DNA of 64,000 bases, from assembly GCF_902499175.1 (NCBI RefSeq), contig NZ_CABVQC010000030.1, positions 28,971-92,970 of the forward strand, written 5' to 3'. The stretch comes from Burkholderia aenigmatica (GTDB lineage Bacteria; Pseudomonadota; Gammaproteobacteria; Burkholderiales; Burkholderiaceae). Below the pieces are notes generated by a model. That model made no database searches and was not told the DNA's origin. It saw only the letters and a program-made list of their open reading frames with translations. This document shows positions 7,134 through 16,312 of this stretch, in pieces. The translations under genes were made by a program, and so were the position numbers. Position 1 is the stretch's first letter. Each line of letters opens with the position of its first letter.

Positions 7134-9458
7134 TCACCCTGCCCGGGGCTTCGCGAGCTGATCGGCAACCGGCAGGCTGCGGATGCGCGTGCCGGTCGCC
7201 GCGAAAATCGCATTGGTCAGCGCCGGCGCGACGGGCGGCAGGCCCGGCTCGCCCACGCCGCCCAGCGGCGTCGCAAAATCGTCCGGCGCGACGAGATGCA
7301 CGCGGATTTCGCGCGGCGCTTCGTTCATTCTCAGTACCTGGAAGCCGTTGAAGTTGCTCTGCTCCGGATGGCCGTCCTTGAACGTGATCTCGCCGTGCAA
7401 CGCGATGCCGAGCCCCATCACCACCGCGCCCTCGAGCTGCGAGCGTACACGCTCCGGATTGACCTGCGGCCCGCAGTCGATCGCGATGTCGACCCGCGGC
7501 ACCGTGATCTTGCCGTCGGCATCGACCTGCACCTCGCACACCGCCGCCGTATACGACACGAAGCTGCGATGCGCGGCGATCCCGAGCCCGTGCCCCTTCG
7601 AAAGCTTGCGCCCCCAGCCGGCTTCGCGCGCGACCGTCTCGACCACGCGCCGCAGCCGCCCGGTATCGACCGGATACAGCGCCGGATCCTCGCCGTAGTT
7701 CACGTTCTTCACCGCGATGTGCGGCTCGAAACGCCGCGCGGGCCCGATCAGTTCGAGCAGGAAATCCTTCGGGTCGCGGCCGGCCGCGTGCGCCAGCTCC
7801 GACACGAAGCTCTGGATGCCGAACGCATGCGGGATGTTGTAGACCGAGCGGAACCAGCCGATCCGCGTGTGCGCTTCCGCGGCCGGATTCTCGATCCGAA
7901 CGTTCGGAATCGCGAACGGCAGGTCCGCAATGCCCTGCGCGAGCTCGCCCGGCTGCTCGTGCGCGACGCCGGCCCTGAACGTCGACTGGATCGACGGCGC
8001 GACCGTGCGATGCTGCCAGGCGACCACGTTCCCCGACGCGTCGATCCCGCCGTCGAACGCTTCGAGCGACACCGCATGAAAATAGTCGTGCGCGATGTCG
8101 TCCTCGCGCGTGAACGTCAGCTTGACGGGCGCGCCGACCGCCTTCGACAGCAATGCCGCCTCCACCACGTAGTCGGGCTTCGACTTGCGGCCGAAACCGC
8201 CGCCGAGCAGCGTCACGTTGACCGTCACGCGCTCCGTCGGCAACCCGAGCGCTTTCGCGATCTCGTCGCGCGTGGTCTGCGGCGCCTGCGTGCAGGTCCA
8301 CACTTCGCAGCGGCCGTCCGCCACGCGCGCGACAGCCGCGGGCGGCTCCATCGTCGCGTGCGCGAGATGGGGAATGTAGTACGTCGCACGCACGCGTTTC
8401 GCGGCGCCGGCCAGCGCCGCCGCCGCGTCGCCGTCGTTGCGGATCACGTCGCCCGGTTGCGCGGCCGCCGCTTCGAGGGTCTTGCGATACGCGGTCGAGT
8501 CGTAGGTCGCGTTGAGCCCGCGCTTCCAGTCGATCTTCAGTTGCGCGCGCGCCTGGATCGCTGTCCACGTATCGCGCGCGACGACGGCCACGCCGCCAAG
8601 GGGCTGGAAACCGGACGGCAGCGGCGTCGGCGCAAGCTGCACGACCTTGACGACACCCGGCAGCTTCTCCGCTGCCGACGCGTCGAACGACGCCACGGTG
8701 TCACCGTAGGCCGGCGGTCGCGCGACGACCGCATACAGCATCCCGTCGAGCCGCGTGTCGATGCCGTAATGCGCGCGGCCGCCGACGATGTCGCGCCCGT
8801 CGATCAGCGCCGTTTCGCCCTTGCCGATATAGCGGAATTCGGCCGGCGCCTTCAGCACCACCGATGCCGGATCCGGCGCCGGCAGCGCCGCTGCCTTCGC
8901 CGCCAGTTCGCCGAAACCAAGCTTGCGCCCGCTCTTCGTGTCGACGACCTCGTGCACCGTCGCCTTGACCTGACGCGCATCGACGCCCCACGCAGCAGCG
9001 GCAGCCTGTTCGAGCATCGTGCGCGCGGCCGCGCCCGCGCGACGCAGCGCGGCGAAGCTCTGGCGCAGGCTGCGCGATCCGTCGGTGTTCTGGTTGCCGT
9101 AGCGCGGCTCGTCGCCGACGGCCTGTGCGACCTTCACGCGCGCCCAATCCGCGCCCAGCTCGTCCGCCACCACGAGCGCGACGCTCGTGCGTACGCCCTG
9201 CCCCATCTCGGAGCGGATGCAGGTCACGGTGACCGTGCCATCCGGCGCGATCGCGACGAACAGGTGCGGATCGTCGCGCAACCCGTGCGGCATCCCCGCG
9301 CCGCCGTACTGCGGATTCGCGCTGACGGGCGGCTGCACCGGCACGGCCGCGCGCACGAGCGACGGCACGCCGAACGCGAGCAGCAGCCCGCCGGACGCGA
9401 AGCCGAGCAGCAGCGCACGGCGGCTTTCGTTTTGGACGGAGAGTTCGGGCGCGCTCAT
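7134..9458 (-). CDS. xanthine dehydrogenase-family molybdopterin-binding large subunit (IorB-like)
   Basis: This 774-residue protein begins with a twin-arginine signal ('SRRALLLGFASGG' at about residues 12-24), so it should be exported folded. The molybdopterin-binding repeats follow. The C-terminal 'GGVGEPGLPPVAPALTNAIF' carries the Glu that acts as general base in molybdenum hydroxylases. The organisation resembles isoquinoline 1-oxidoreductase beta subunit and membrane-associated aldehyde dehydrogenases. The ATG at 9456-9458 overlaps the stop of the iron-sulfur subunit gene (ATGA), showing translational coupling. Electrons probably pass through the 2Fe-2S subunit; no cytochrome c partner is encoded beside it. 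The substrate is unknown. Confidence 0.92.
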   Translation of the reverse strand: MSAPELSVQNESRRALLLGFASGGLLLAFGVPSLVRAAVPVQPPVSANPQYGGAGMPHGLRDDPHLFVAIAPDGTVTVTCIRSEMGQGVRTSVALVVADELGADWARVKVAQAVGDEPRYGNQNTDGSRSLRQSFAALRRAGAAARTMLEQAAAAAWGVDARQVKATVHEVVDTKSGRKLGFGELAAKAAALPAPDPASVVLKAPAEFRYIGKGETALIDGRDIVGGRAHYGIDTRLDGMLYAVVARPPAYGDTVASFDASAAEKLPGVVKVVQLAPTPLPSGFQPLGGVAVVARDTWTAIQARAQLKIDWKRGLNATYDSTAYRKTLEAAAAQPGDVIRNDGDAAAALAGAAKRVRATYYIPHLAHATMEPPAAVARVADGRCEVWTCTQAPQTTRDEIAKALGLPTERVTVNVTLLGGGFGRKSKPDYVVEAALLSKAVGAPVKLTFTREDDIAHDYFHAVSLEAFDGGIDASGNVVAWQHRTVAPSIQSTFRAGVAHEQPGELAQGIADLPFAIPNVRIENPAAEAHTRIGWFRSVYNIPHAFGIQSFVSELAHAAGRDPKDFLLELIGPARRFEPHIAVKNVNYGEDPALYPVDTGRLRRVVETVAREAGWGRKLSKGHGLGIAAHRSFVSYTAAVCEVQVDADGKITVPRVDIAIDCGPQVNPERVRSQLEGAVVMGLGIALHGEITFKDGHPEQSNFNGFQVLRMNEAPREIRVHLVAPDDFATPLGGVGEPGLPPVAPALTNAIFAATGTRIRSLPVADQLAKPRAG

Positions 9459-9916
9459 GCGGCACCTCCGCGGCGCACGGCCAGACGGATCGCCGCGCGA
9501 ATGCGCGTGTAGGTGCCGCAGCGGCAGATATTGCCGGACATCGCATCGTCGATGTCGGCGTCGGTCGGATGGGGATTCGTCTTCAGCAGCGACGCGGCCT
9601 GCATGATCTGCCCGGACTGGCAGTAGCCACACTGCGCGACGTTCAGTTCCTGCCAGGCCTGCTGCAGCGGATGGGTCAGATCGGTCGACAGGCCCTCGAT
9701 CGTCGTCACGCGCTTGCCGGCAGCGGCCGCGACGGGCGTGATGCACGACCGGATCGCGACGCCGTCGAGGTGCACGGTGCACGCACCGCACAGTGCCATG
9801 CCGCAGCCGAACTTCGTGCCGGTGTGGCCGAGGACATCGCGCAGATACCAGAGCAACGGCATGTCGCGATTGCCGTCGAAGTGCTGTTCGCTACCGTTGA
9901 CGGTCAGCGTGATCAT
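9455..9916 (-). CDS. (2Fe-2S)-binding small subunit of the molybdenum hydroxylase (IorA-like)
   Basis: This 153-residue protein has two iron-sulfur domains. The plant-ferredoxin-type cluster is bound by 'CGMALCGACTVHLDG' plus a later Cys (residues about 38-60). The all-helical [2Fe-2S] domain carries 'CGYCQSGQIM' (near 98) and 'NICRCGTYTRIRAAI' (near 129). Such subunits carry electrons from the molybdenum site of the partner large subunit. It is the first gene of the leftward run and overlaps the large-subunit gene by 4 bp. The length is typical of the family. Confidence 0.93.
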   Translation of the reverse strand: MITLTVNGSEQHFDGNRDMPLLWYLRDVLGHTGTKFGCGMALCGACTVHLDGVAIRSCITPVAAAAGKRVTTIEGLSTDLTHPLQQAWQELNVAQCGYCQSGQIMQAASLLKTNPHPTDADIDDAMSGNICRCGTYTRIRAAIRLAVRRGGAA

Positions 9917-10088
9917 CGTTCACCTCCTGGTCGAGGCGCCCGCATCGCACCACGGGTGCCCGGTGGGGATTCGAACGGCGGCGGGTGCGTTCTGCTGCGC
10001 CGGCCCGGTGCCGTCGTGTAGGCTGCTCCGCCGGCAGAACCGGCAGTCAATGCGTCGTTATCGGTACGGCTGGCCGAGGATGGCTATC

Positions 10089-10133
10089 GGACACGCGATC
10101 CGGATTGATAGCGGACACGCACCCGCCCGGATT
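10089..10133. repeat. degenerate tandem motif GGACACGC...CCGGATT
   Basis: GGACACGC occurs at 10089-10096 and again at 10113-10120, and CCGGATT follows at 10100-10106 and 10127-10133. The two blocks therefore form an imperfect direct repeat with a 24-27 bp period, about 180 bp upstream of the iron-sulfur subunit ATG. Direct repeats of this size can bind AraC-type activators, but the copies differ in spacing and the function is unproven. Confidence 0.35.
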
Positions 10134-10516
10134 CTGCCCCATGCCAACCGTCATTCAGGCAACGCAACCCTGTCGGGACTGCCAGAAACGGCGCCGCGAA
10201 TCGCGGCACCTGCGTGCGATGTTCAGCTCCGGCGGCGTCTGCATCGCGCCGGGGAGCCGGAATCGTATGCGGAATGGCCCGGGCTCCAACTCTAACTGAT
10301 GTGCGGCAGTTTTGCGCAGACGGTGCGTAGCAGCACTGACGTGGCGAAACGGGGAAAGGTCGAAGGGGAATCGATGACGCATGACGTGCATCATGCAGCC
10401 GGGACCGACTGGCACGTCGGTCCCGGCGAGCGATGGGCGCGTGAGGTAGCCGCTCTGCCACGACGGATGTGGTGCGTGCCCAAGGGGTCGAGCACCATGC
10501 CCGGGCGGAACATCCC

Positions 10517-10613
10517 GCGAATATGGACACGCCCGAATTGATGTCGCCGACTACCGCGACGACGCGGTCGTCCACCAGCTTCTGCGCAACCTGCGCTCCG
10601 GCACGCGAAAGCC
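10517..10613 (-). pseudogene. relic of a LivK-type branched-chain amino acid-binding protein
   Basis: One minus-strand frame reads 'GAQVAQKLVDDRVVAVVGDI' followed by 'NSGVSIFAG'. This closely resembles a conserved stretch in the first lobe of LivK-type periplasmic binding proteins (typically AQKLVDD-VVAVVGD-NSGVSIPAS). Upstream and downstream the frame loses similarity and there is no signal peptide, binding-domain remainder or start codon in a sensible place. It is probably a gene fragment left by deletion. The match is short, so chance similarity cannot be fully ruled out. Confidence 0.5.
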
Positions 10614-10757
10614 GGATAGGCGCGATCGAAACGCACCGTCTCGATCAAGTCCGGCATCATCCGTCTCGCGCCGCCGGGCCTGACGAATCATGAACGAAAC
10701 ACCGTCAGCTTCACATGGTGTCGAAGCCGAGCGCAGGCGCTTCATGCAACCGCACGT

Positions 10758-11975
10758 TCAGCGCGACCTCAGCGCCTGCAACCCTAGCGTGAGCGGATTG
10801 AGCGGCATCTCCGACGTCCCCATCGAAAAGCTCGTCGCCTTCGTGGGTGCCCCCGGATTACGCATCAGCGCGTGAACGATCCGCTCGCTCGCATGACCGT
10901 CGCCGTACGGATTGCTCGCATGCGCCATTTCCCCGTACGCACTCTCGCTGTCGAACAGGCGCGAGGCCTCCCACACGATCCGCTCCTGGTTGGTTCCGAC
11001 GAGCCGAGCGGTACCGGCCTGGATCGCTTCCGGCCGCTCCGTCGTCTCGCGCGTGACCAGCACCGGCTTGCCCAGTGCCGGCCCTTCTTCCTGAATGCCG
11101 CCCGAATCGGTGATGATGAAATGCGCGCGCGACATCAGGAATACGAACGACAGATATTCCTGCGGCTCGATCAGGTAGATATTCGCCACATGGCCGAGCC
11201 GTGCGCGCGCCGGCTCCCGCACGTTCGGATTCATGTGCAGCGGATAGACGAACTGCGCATCGGGATAGCGGTTCGCCAGCGTACACAGCGCATCGCAGAA
11301 ATTCTGGAACGGCTCACCGAAACTTTCGCGACGATGGCCGGTGATCAGCACCACGCGCCGCGACGGTTCGAGAAACGGAAACTGTCCCGCGACCCGCTCC
11401 GTCAGCGCCGCGGTGCAATCGAGCATGCGCTTGACCTCGTGCAGCGCGTCGATCACGGTATTGCCGGTCAGCACGACCGCCCCGCCCGGTACGCCCTCGC
11501 TGAGCAGGTTGTCGCGTGCCTGCCCGGTCGGCGCGAAATGCCACGACGACACCGCGTCGGTCACGCGGCGATTCAACTCTTCAGGCCACGGCGACCAGAT
11601 GTCGCCGCTGCGCAAGCCGGCCTCCACGTGCCCGACCGGCAGATAGCGGTAGAACGCCGCAAGACTGACCGCAAGCGTGGTCGTCGTATCGCCGTGTACC
11701 AGCACGACGTCCGGACGCAATTCGTCGAAGACGATGCCGATCGCCTGCAGAATGCCCGTCGTCACGTCGGTCAGGGTCTGACTTTGGCGCATCACGTTGA
11801 GATCGTAGTCGGGCTTGATGTCGAACAGCGTCAGCACCTGATCGAGCATTTCGCGGTGCTGCGCGGTCACGCATACCCTGGCGTCGACACCCGCTTGTGC
11901 TTTCAATGCACGCACCAGCGGCGCCATCTTGATGGCCTCCGGCCGAGTCCCGAACACAAGCAAAATCTTCTTCAT
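10758..11975 (-). CDS. wecB: UDP-N-acetylglucosamine 2-epimerase, non-hydrolysing
   Basis: This 405-residue GT-B-fold epimerase interconverts UDP-GlcNAc and UDP-ManNAc. Visible motifs are 'GTRPEAIKMAPLVRAL' at the N-terminus, 'VLVHGDTTTTLAVSLA' near 90, 'GHVEAGLRSGDIWSPWPEE' near 115, 'ITGHRRESFGEPF' near 210 and 'SGGIQEEGPALGKPVLV' near 290. About 25 residues extend beyond the usual C-terminus. UDP-ManNAc feeds surface polysaccharide synthesis, but no glycosyltransferase or flippase gene is adjacent. A glmS gene lies divergently 2.5 kb away, which suggests a shared amino-sugar supply role. A 1.3 kb gene-free stretch lies upstream. Confidence 0.93.
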   Translation of the reverse strand: MKKILLVFGTRPEAIKMAPLVRALKAQAGVDARVCVTAQHREMLDQVLTLFDIKPDYDLNVMRQSQTLTDVTTGILQAIGIVFDELRPDVVLVHGDTTTTLAVSLAAFYRYLPVGHVEAGLRSGDIWSPWPEELNRRVTDAVSSWHFAPTGQARDNLLSEGVPGGAVVLTGNTVIDALHEVKRMLDCTAALTERVAGQFPFLEPSRRVVLITGHRRESFGEPFQNFCDALCTLANRYPDAQFVYPLHMNPNVREPARARLGHVANIYLIEPQEYLSFVFLMSRAHFIITDSGGIQEEGPALGKPVLVTRETTERPEAIQAGTARLVGTNQERIVWEASRLFDSESAYGEMAHASNPYGDGHASERIVHALMRNPGAPTKATSFSMGTSEMPLNPLTLGLQALRSR

Positions 11976-13305
11976 CGTTATCCTCGTTGAGCCATTTCGC
12001 GCTGAATGACCCTGCCCGTGGCGCGAAGCATGTATTCAGGCGGCGCCTCCCGTACTCGCACGCGATCGACACGTTGCGATGTCGCGGAGCGAGCGCGCCG
12101 CCCGGTCCGCGTGGTCTACGCCACGCGAATCGTCGTACTACCGGCGTCCCGTTGCACTTGATCAGTCACGTCATGAGTCTTTCCTCGCTGAGCCTGGCGT
12201 CACGTCTGTTGTTCACTTCCCTTCCACACCACTACAGCAATATTCAAACCAGCCGCCCTGCAGCCGTGTGCGGTTCACACTGCGCGCACCGCGCACACGC
12301 AGCGCGCGACGGAATGTTTCACAACTGCTACGCGTGTCGCAGCGCCGGATACACGCGATACAGGCACCTATCCGGGCAGTCGCGTGGTTCCCTCGGCGAC
12401 GTCGTCCGACGAATCGCGACCCCACGTCGAGCGTTCGTCGCTCATCGCATCTCACGCATCTCTCGAAGCGCGTTGCGCTTCCTTGATCCGCCACTTTTGT
12501 CTGCGCAGCGGGCGGCGCCATCGCCCCCTCGGCCGCGGTCATGCACGAGGGATTTACCCGGCACGCAACGTCGTTCACGTCGCACGAATCAAGAGGGTGG
12601 GAAATGTTGCGAATGTGTAACGCGGGTCCGGAACTGGCGTGTTGCATCAGATTCCGGTCCATGCAACGCATGCGCTCTCATGGAACACAGCGACATTCCG
12701 GCCGATGCACACGCAACGAACGACGCGATGCACGTCACCGCGCATAGTCGTGCGGCCGAGGTCGCACAGGTTCGGCAGACAATTCGCTCGACGCATGACG
12801 CTTACGGGCCGCGACGCCGATCGCGCTCGGGTATTCGGCCCGTGCACGCTGATTCTTCGATGAATCAAAATCCGCCGCCTCCGTCCGCGCCAAGCATCCG
12901 GACGCCACCCCCGCCCCTTGCTGCGCGCGGCATCTCGGCCGATGGCTCACGCCTTGCTTAATGACAGTCAGGTGTGCCCCGAAGCGCCCGCCCGACAGCG
13001 GACGAACGGGGACGCCCAAGCAACGAAGCAGGGGCGAAATGCAACGCGTCCACCTGGAGCGACAGACAAGCGCTCCTGCGTGCCGAACGTGCCGACGTGT
13101 CCTGTTGAATTACGCGCGATCCGCGAGCCTGGTTCCGGCTCCGCTGTAAAGAACCGGCCCGTGGACGCAACTATCGGTACCCGCCTCGGGTTCACCCGCG
13201 CCACGGTGAACCGAGCCACAACGTCGACGCGCTCGCCAGGTGCGACGCGGCCAACGCCGCGCCCGGCGACGATTGAACAGGACCGCCGCGCAGGCGCCCA
13301 AGACC
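11976..13305. other. 1.33-kb stretch without a convincing gene between wecB and the glmS operon
   Basis: A long plus-strand opening exists (11987-12961), but its translation is rich in Arg, His, Ser and Cys, has no conserved motif, and lacks the strong G/C third-position bias of the neighbouring genes. The middle part (about 12130-12720) is visibly less GC-rich than the surroundings. The region separates two divergent transcription units and probably holds their promoters and a long regulatory zone. Neither tRNA nor insertion sequence is recognisable here. Confidence 0.55.
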
Positions 13306-14394
13306 ATGAACCGGCCCGCGCTTTGCCCGACCTCACGCGCGCGCATAGCGGCCACCGTCGCGCTGTGCCGCCGGTGGCACGTCGCCTGCTGTATCGCCGC
13401 GTGTGGCTTCGCGCTGCACGCGAGCGCCGCGGAACTCCGGCTCAACGGGATGTACCAGCGTACCGACGGCGCGATCACCGTGCGCCAGAACGGCGTCGGC
13501 ATCGACCCGTATTTCGCGGCGAAAGCGCTGCTCGCCGCGTCCGACGCGCAGCTCGACGCCCGTCAGGCTGCACTCGCGTGGATCGCATGGTTGCTGCCGC
13601 GCCAGCGTCCGGATGGCGGTTTCGAGCGCTACTGCGTGAAGAACAGCCGCTACCGCGCATGTGCCGATGCGGAAACCGACGACGCAATGATGGCGACCTG
13701 GATCGAACTGCTCGCCCGTTTTGCGCCACCTGACGGCTTGCCTGCCGCGTGGGAGCTGAGCATGAACCGGGCCGGCCTGCATCTGGACACGCTGCTCGAC
13801 AAACCCTCCGGCGTCTATCAGATCTCGTCGTCACTGCACGTCGCGTTGCTGATGGACAACGTCGAGGTACACAGCGCGTTCCAGGCACTCTCTGCGTACT
13901 ACGTCCGGCGCGCCGACTACACGCACGCGGGCCCTTGGAGCCAGCGCGCCGACCGGCTGGCATCCGCGATCCTGAAGGTGTTCTGGCGCGGCACGGAATC
14001 CGGCTTTCGCGCCAGCACGCAGCAGGTCAGCGACACGAGTTTTTATCCTGCGAAGATCGCGCAGATCCTCCCGCTTCTGTCGGATATTCAGGTTCCCGAA
14101 CAATCTGGCGAGACGATCTACGCGCAGTGGATGAGGAAGTACGGCAAGAGCTGGCCGCAACTCGCCGACACCGATTATCCGTGGGGTTTGATCGCGCTGG
14201 TCGCGGTCAAGATGAACGATTGGGGCACGGTCGCCTGCTGGCAAGCGCGATCAGCGCCATACCGGCACGGCGCGCACTGGAACGTACTGGAGGAGTCGCT
14301 TTATCTGGCATTCGAAAAACGGATGGCCGCCCCCGTCATCCCCGCTCGATGCGGATTCACGACGGCGGCGGCAACGGCGACCGCATCGCGCTGA
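13306..14394 (+). CDS. secreted alpha/alpha-toroid-like protein of unknown function
   Basis: This 362-residue protein has a Sec signal peptide (hydrophobic 'VACCIAACGFALHASA', cleavage near residue 42). The rest shows repeated helical patterns: 'AALAWIAWLLPRQRPDGGFE', 'AETDDAMMATWIELLARFAP', 'FQALSAYYVRR', 'SFYPAKIAQILPLLSD' and 'YPWGLIALVAVK'. This resembles (alpha/alpha)6-toroid proteins such as polysaccharide-processing glycosidases and lyases. I do not recognise a named family. It sits 49 bp upstream of glmS on the same strand, consistent with a role in an amino-sugar-containing surface polysaccharide. The enzymatic function is inferred from fold impression and context only. Confidence 0.65.
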   Translation: MNRPALCPTSRARIAATVALCRRWHVACCIAACGFALHASAAELRLNGMYQRTDGAITVRQNGVGIDPYFAAKALLAASDAQLDARQAALAWIAWLLPRQRPDGGFERYCVKNSRYRACADAETDDAMMATWIELLARFAPPDGLPAAWELSMNRAGLHLDTLLDKPSGVYQISSSLHVALLMDNVEVHSAFQALSAYYVRRADYTHAGPWSQRADRLASAILKVFWRGTESGFRASTQQVSDTSFYPAKIAQILPLLSDIQVPEQSGETIYAQWMRKYGKSWPQLADTDYPWGLIALVAVKMNDWGTVACWQARSAPYRHGAHWNVLEESLYLAFEKRMAAPVIPARCGFTTAAATATASR

Positions 14395-14443
14395 CGCAAC
14401 GGTGCGCGCGGTCCATGATGACTACAAGGGAAGGAGACGTGTC

Positions 14444-16261
14444 ATGTGTGGCATCGTCGGCGCGGTCGCGCAACGGGACATCGTCCCGATTCTGATTGAA
14501 GGTTTGCGTCGTCTCGAATATCGCGGCTACGACTCATGCGGCGTGGCGACGGTCGTCGACGGGCAGGCGCGTCGCGAGCGCAGCGTGTCGCGGGTCGCCG
14601 ACCTCGACGCGCACGTGCGTACCGCCGGCCTGACCGGCAGCACCGGCATCGCGCACACGCGCTGGGCAACGCACGGCGCGCCGGCAACCTGCAACGCGCA
14701 TCCGATCTTCTCGCGCGATGAAATCGCGCTCGTCCACAACGGCATTATCGAAAACCACGAAACGTTGCGCAAGCAACTTTCAGACGCGCACTACGAATTC
14801 GATGGCCAGACCGACACCGAGGTCGTCGCGCACCTGATCCACAGCCAGTATCGCGGCGATTTGCTTGCCGCCGTGCGCGCGGCAACGTCGCAGCTCCACG
14901 GCGCCTACGCGATCGCGGTGTTCAGCAAGCACGAGCCGCAGCGGCTGATCGGCGCGCGGGTCGGCTCGCCGCTCGTCGTTGGCGTAAAGGACGGCGAATG
15001 CTTTCTTGCCTCCGATGCGCTCGCGCTGGCCGGCATCACCGACCGCTTCATCTTTCTCGAGGAAGGCGACATCGTCGAGTTGACGCCGGGCGGCGTGCGC
15101 GTGCTCGACCGCGGCGGCGCGCCGGTCGAGCGTGCGGTACAGACCATCTCCTCCGCGCAGGCCGCCGTCGAACTCGGGCCGTACCGGCATTTCATGCAGA
15201 AGGAGATCTTCGAGCAGCCGCAGGCCGTGGCCGCGACCATCCCGGATGCGGGGCTGTTCGCCCCGGCCGTATTCGGCCCCGACGCCGCGCGGGCGTTCGA
15301 GCAGATCGACAACGTGCTGATTCTCGCGTGCGGCACGAGTCACTACTCCGGCCTGACCGCGCGCCGCTGGCTCGAAACGATCGCACGCGTGCCCGCACAG
15401 GTCGAGATCGCGAGCGAATACCGTTACAGCGACGCGCTCGCGATGCCGAATACGCTGGTGGTGAGCGTGTCGCAATCCGGCGAGACCGCCGACACGCTCG
15501 CCGCGCTCAAGTATGCACAGGCCCTCGGCCATATCGACACGCTGGCGATCTGCAACGTGCCGACCAGCGCGATGATGCGGCAGACCGGCCTGCGCTTCCT
15601 GACGCGGGCCGGCCCGGAAATCGGCGTCGCGTCGACCAAGGCGTTTACGACGCAGCTCGTCGCGCTGTTCATACTCGCGGTCACGCTCGGGCGGCTGCGA
15701 GGCTACGTCGACGATGCGCAGCTTGCGCGCTATACGATGCAACTGCGGCGGCTGCCTGGCGCACTCGAGGACGTGCTCGGGCTCGAGCCGCAGATCGAGC
15801 GCTGGGCGGCGGAATTCTCGCAGCACGAGAACGCGCTGTTTCTCGGGCGCGGGCTGCACTACCCGATCGCACTCGAAGGTGCGCTGAAGCTGAAGGAGAT
15901 TTCGTATATCCACGCGGAAGCGTATCCCGCGGGCGAGCTGAAGCACGGGCCGCTCGCGCTCGTGACGCACACGATGCCCGTTGCGACGATCGCGCCGAAC
16001 GATGCGCTGCTCGAGAAGCTGAAGTCGAACATGCAGGAAGTGCGCGCGCGCGGCGGGCAGCTTTACGTGTTCGCCGATGCCGATACGCGGATCGACAACA
16101 GCGAAGGTGTGTCGGTGCTGCGGATGCCCGATTACTACGGGTTGTTGTCGCCGATCCTGCATGTCGTGCCGTTGCAGCTGCTCGCGTATCACGCGGCATG
16201 TTTGCGCGGTGCGGATATCGACAAGCCGAGGAATCTGGCGAAATCGGTGACGGTTGAGTGA
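14444..16261 (+). CDS. glmS: glutamine--fructose-6-phosphate aminotransferase (isomerising)
   Basis: This 605-residue enzyme makes glucosamine 6-phosphate from fructose 6-phosphate and glutamine, the first step to UDP-GlcNAc. The N-terminal class II glutaminase starts at Cys2 ('MCGIVGAVAQRDI'), with 'HTRWATHGAPATCNAHP' near 86. Two SIS sugar-isomerase domains follow: 'ACGTSHYSG' near 304, 'SVSQSGETADTLAAL' near 345 and 'GRGLHYPIALEGALKLKE' near 470. ATG 14444 is set by Cys2 and by the AAGGAG ribosome site at 14431-14436. It follows the toroid protein gene closely. No sign of a glmS ribozyme is seen. It may be a second, pathway-dedicated copy. Confidence 0.95.
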   Translation: MCGIVGAVAQRDIVPILIEGLRRLEYRGYDSCGVATVVDGQARRERSVSRVADLDAHVRTAGLTGSTGIAHTRWATHGAPATCNAHPIFSRDEIALVHNGIIENHETLRKQLSDAHYEFDGQTDTEVVAHLIHSQYRGDLLAAVRAATSQLHGAYAIAVFSKHEPQRLIGARVGSPLVVGVKDGECFLASDALALAGITDRFIFLEEGDIVELTPGGVRVLDRGGAPVERAVQTISSAQAAVELGPYRHFMQKEIFEQPQAVAATIPDAGLFAPAVFGPDAARAFEQIDNVLILACGTSHYSGLTARRWLETIARVPAQVEIASEYRYSDALAMPNTLVVSVSQSGETADTLAALKYAQALGHIDTLAICNVPTSAMMRQTGLRFLTRAGPEIGVASTKAFTTQLVALFILAVTLGRLRGYVDDAQLARYTMQLRRLPGALEDVLGLEPQIERWAAEFSQHENALFLGRGLHYPIALEGALKLKEISYIHAEAYPAGELKHGPLALVTHTMPVATIAPNDALLEKLKSNMQEVRARGGQLYVFADADTRIDNSEGVSVLRMPDYYGLLSPILHVVPLQLLAYHAACLRGADIDKPRNLAKSVTVE

Positions 16262-16312
16262 GGGGGTTGGGAAGCTTGGGGCGGACCGGTGACGGTCTTC
16301 GAGGGATCCAGT

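Larger units (their letters stand above)
9917..10757. other. 841-bp gap with no intact gene between the iron-sulfur subunit and wecB
   Basis: No frame here has convincing codon use or recognisable domains, and the short open frames overlap on both strands. It holds the putative promoter region of the molybdenum hydroxylase genes, a degenerate direct repeat at 10089-10133, and on the minus strand a short relic resembling a branched-chain amino acid-binding protein (10517-10613). The rest looks like decayed or non-coding sequence. Confidence 0.6.

Noticed and set aside
7056..9512. 818-residue plus-strand open frame antisense to the molybdenum hydroxylase gene
   Set aside because: Arg/His/Asp-rich composition and complete overlap with a well-supported gene show that it is a shadow frame.
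9961..10000. tRNA T-loop-like TTCGAATCC on the minus strand
   Set aside because: The flanking bases do not form a T stem, and no anticodon arm or acceptor can be built.
11987..12961. 324-residue open frame in the wecB/glmS gap
   Set aside because: Composition (Arg, Ser, His, Cys-rich), lack of motifs and weak third-position GC bias argue against coding; it starts within 15 bp of the wecB start with no ribosome site.
14400..14443. glmS ribozyme or riboswitch
   Set aside because: The space before glmS is too short for the ribozyme and no conserved core is visible; that ribozyme is known from Gram-positive bacteria.
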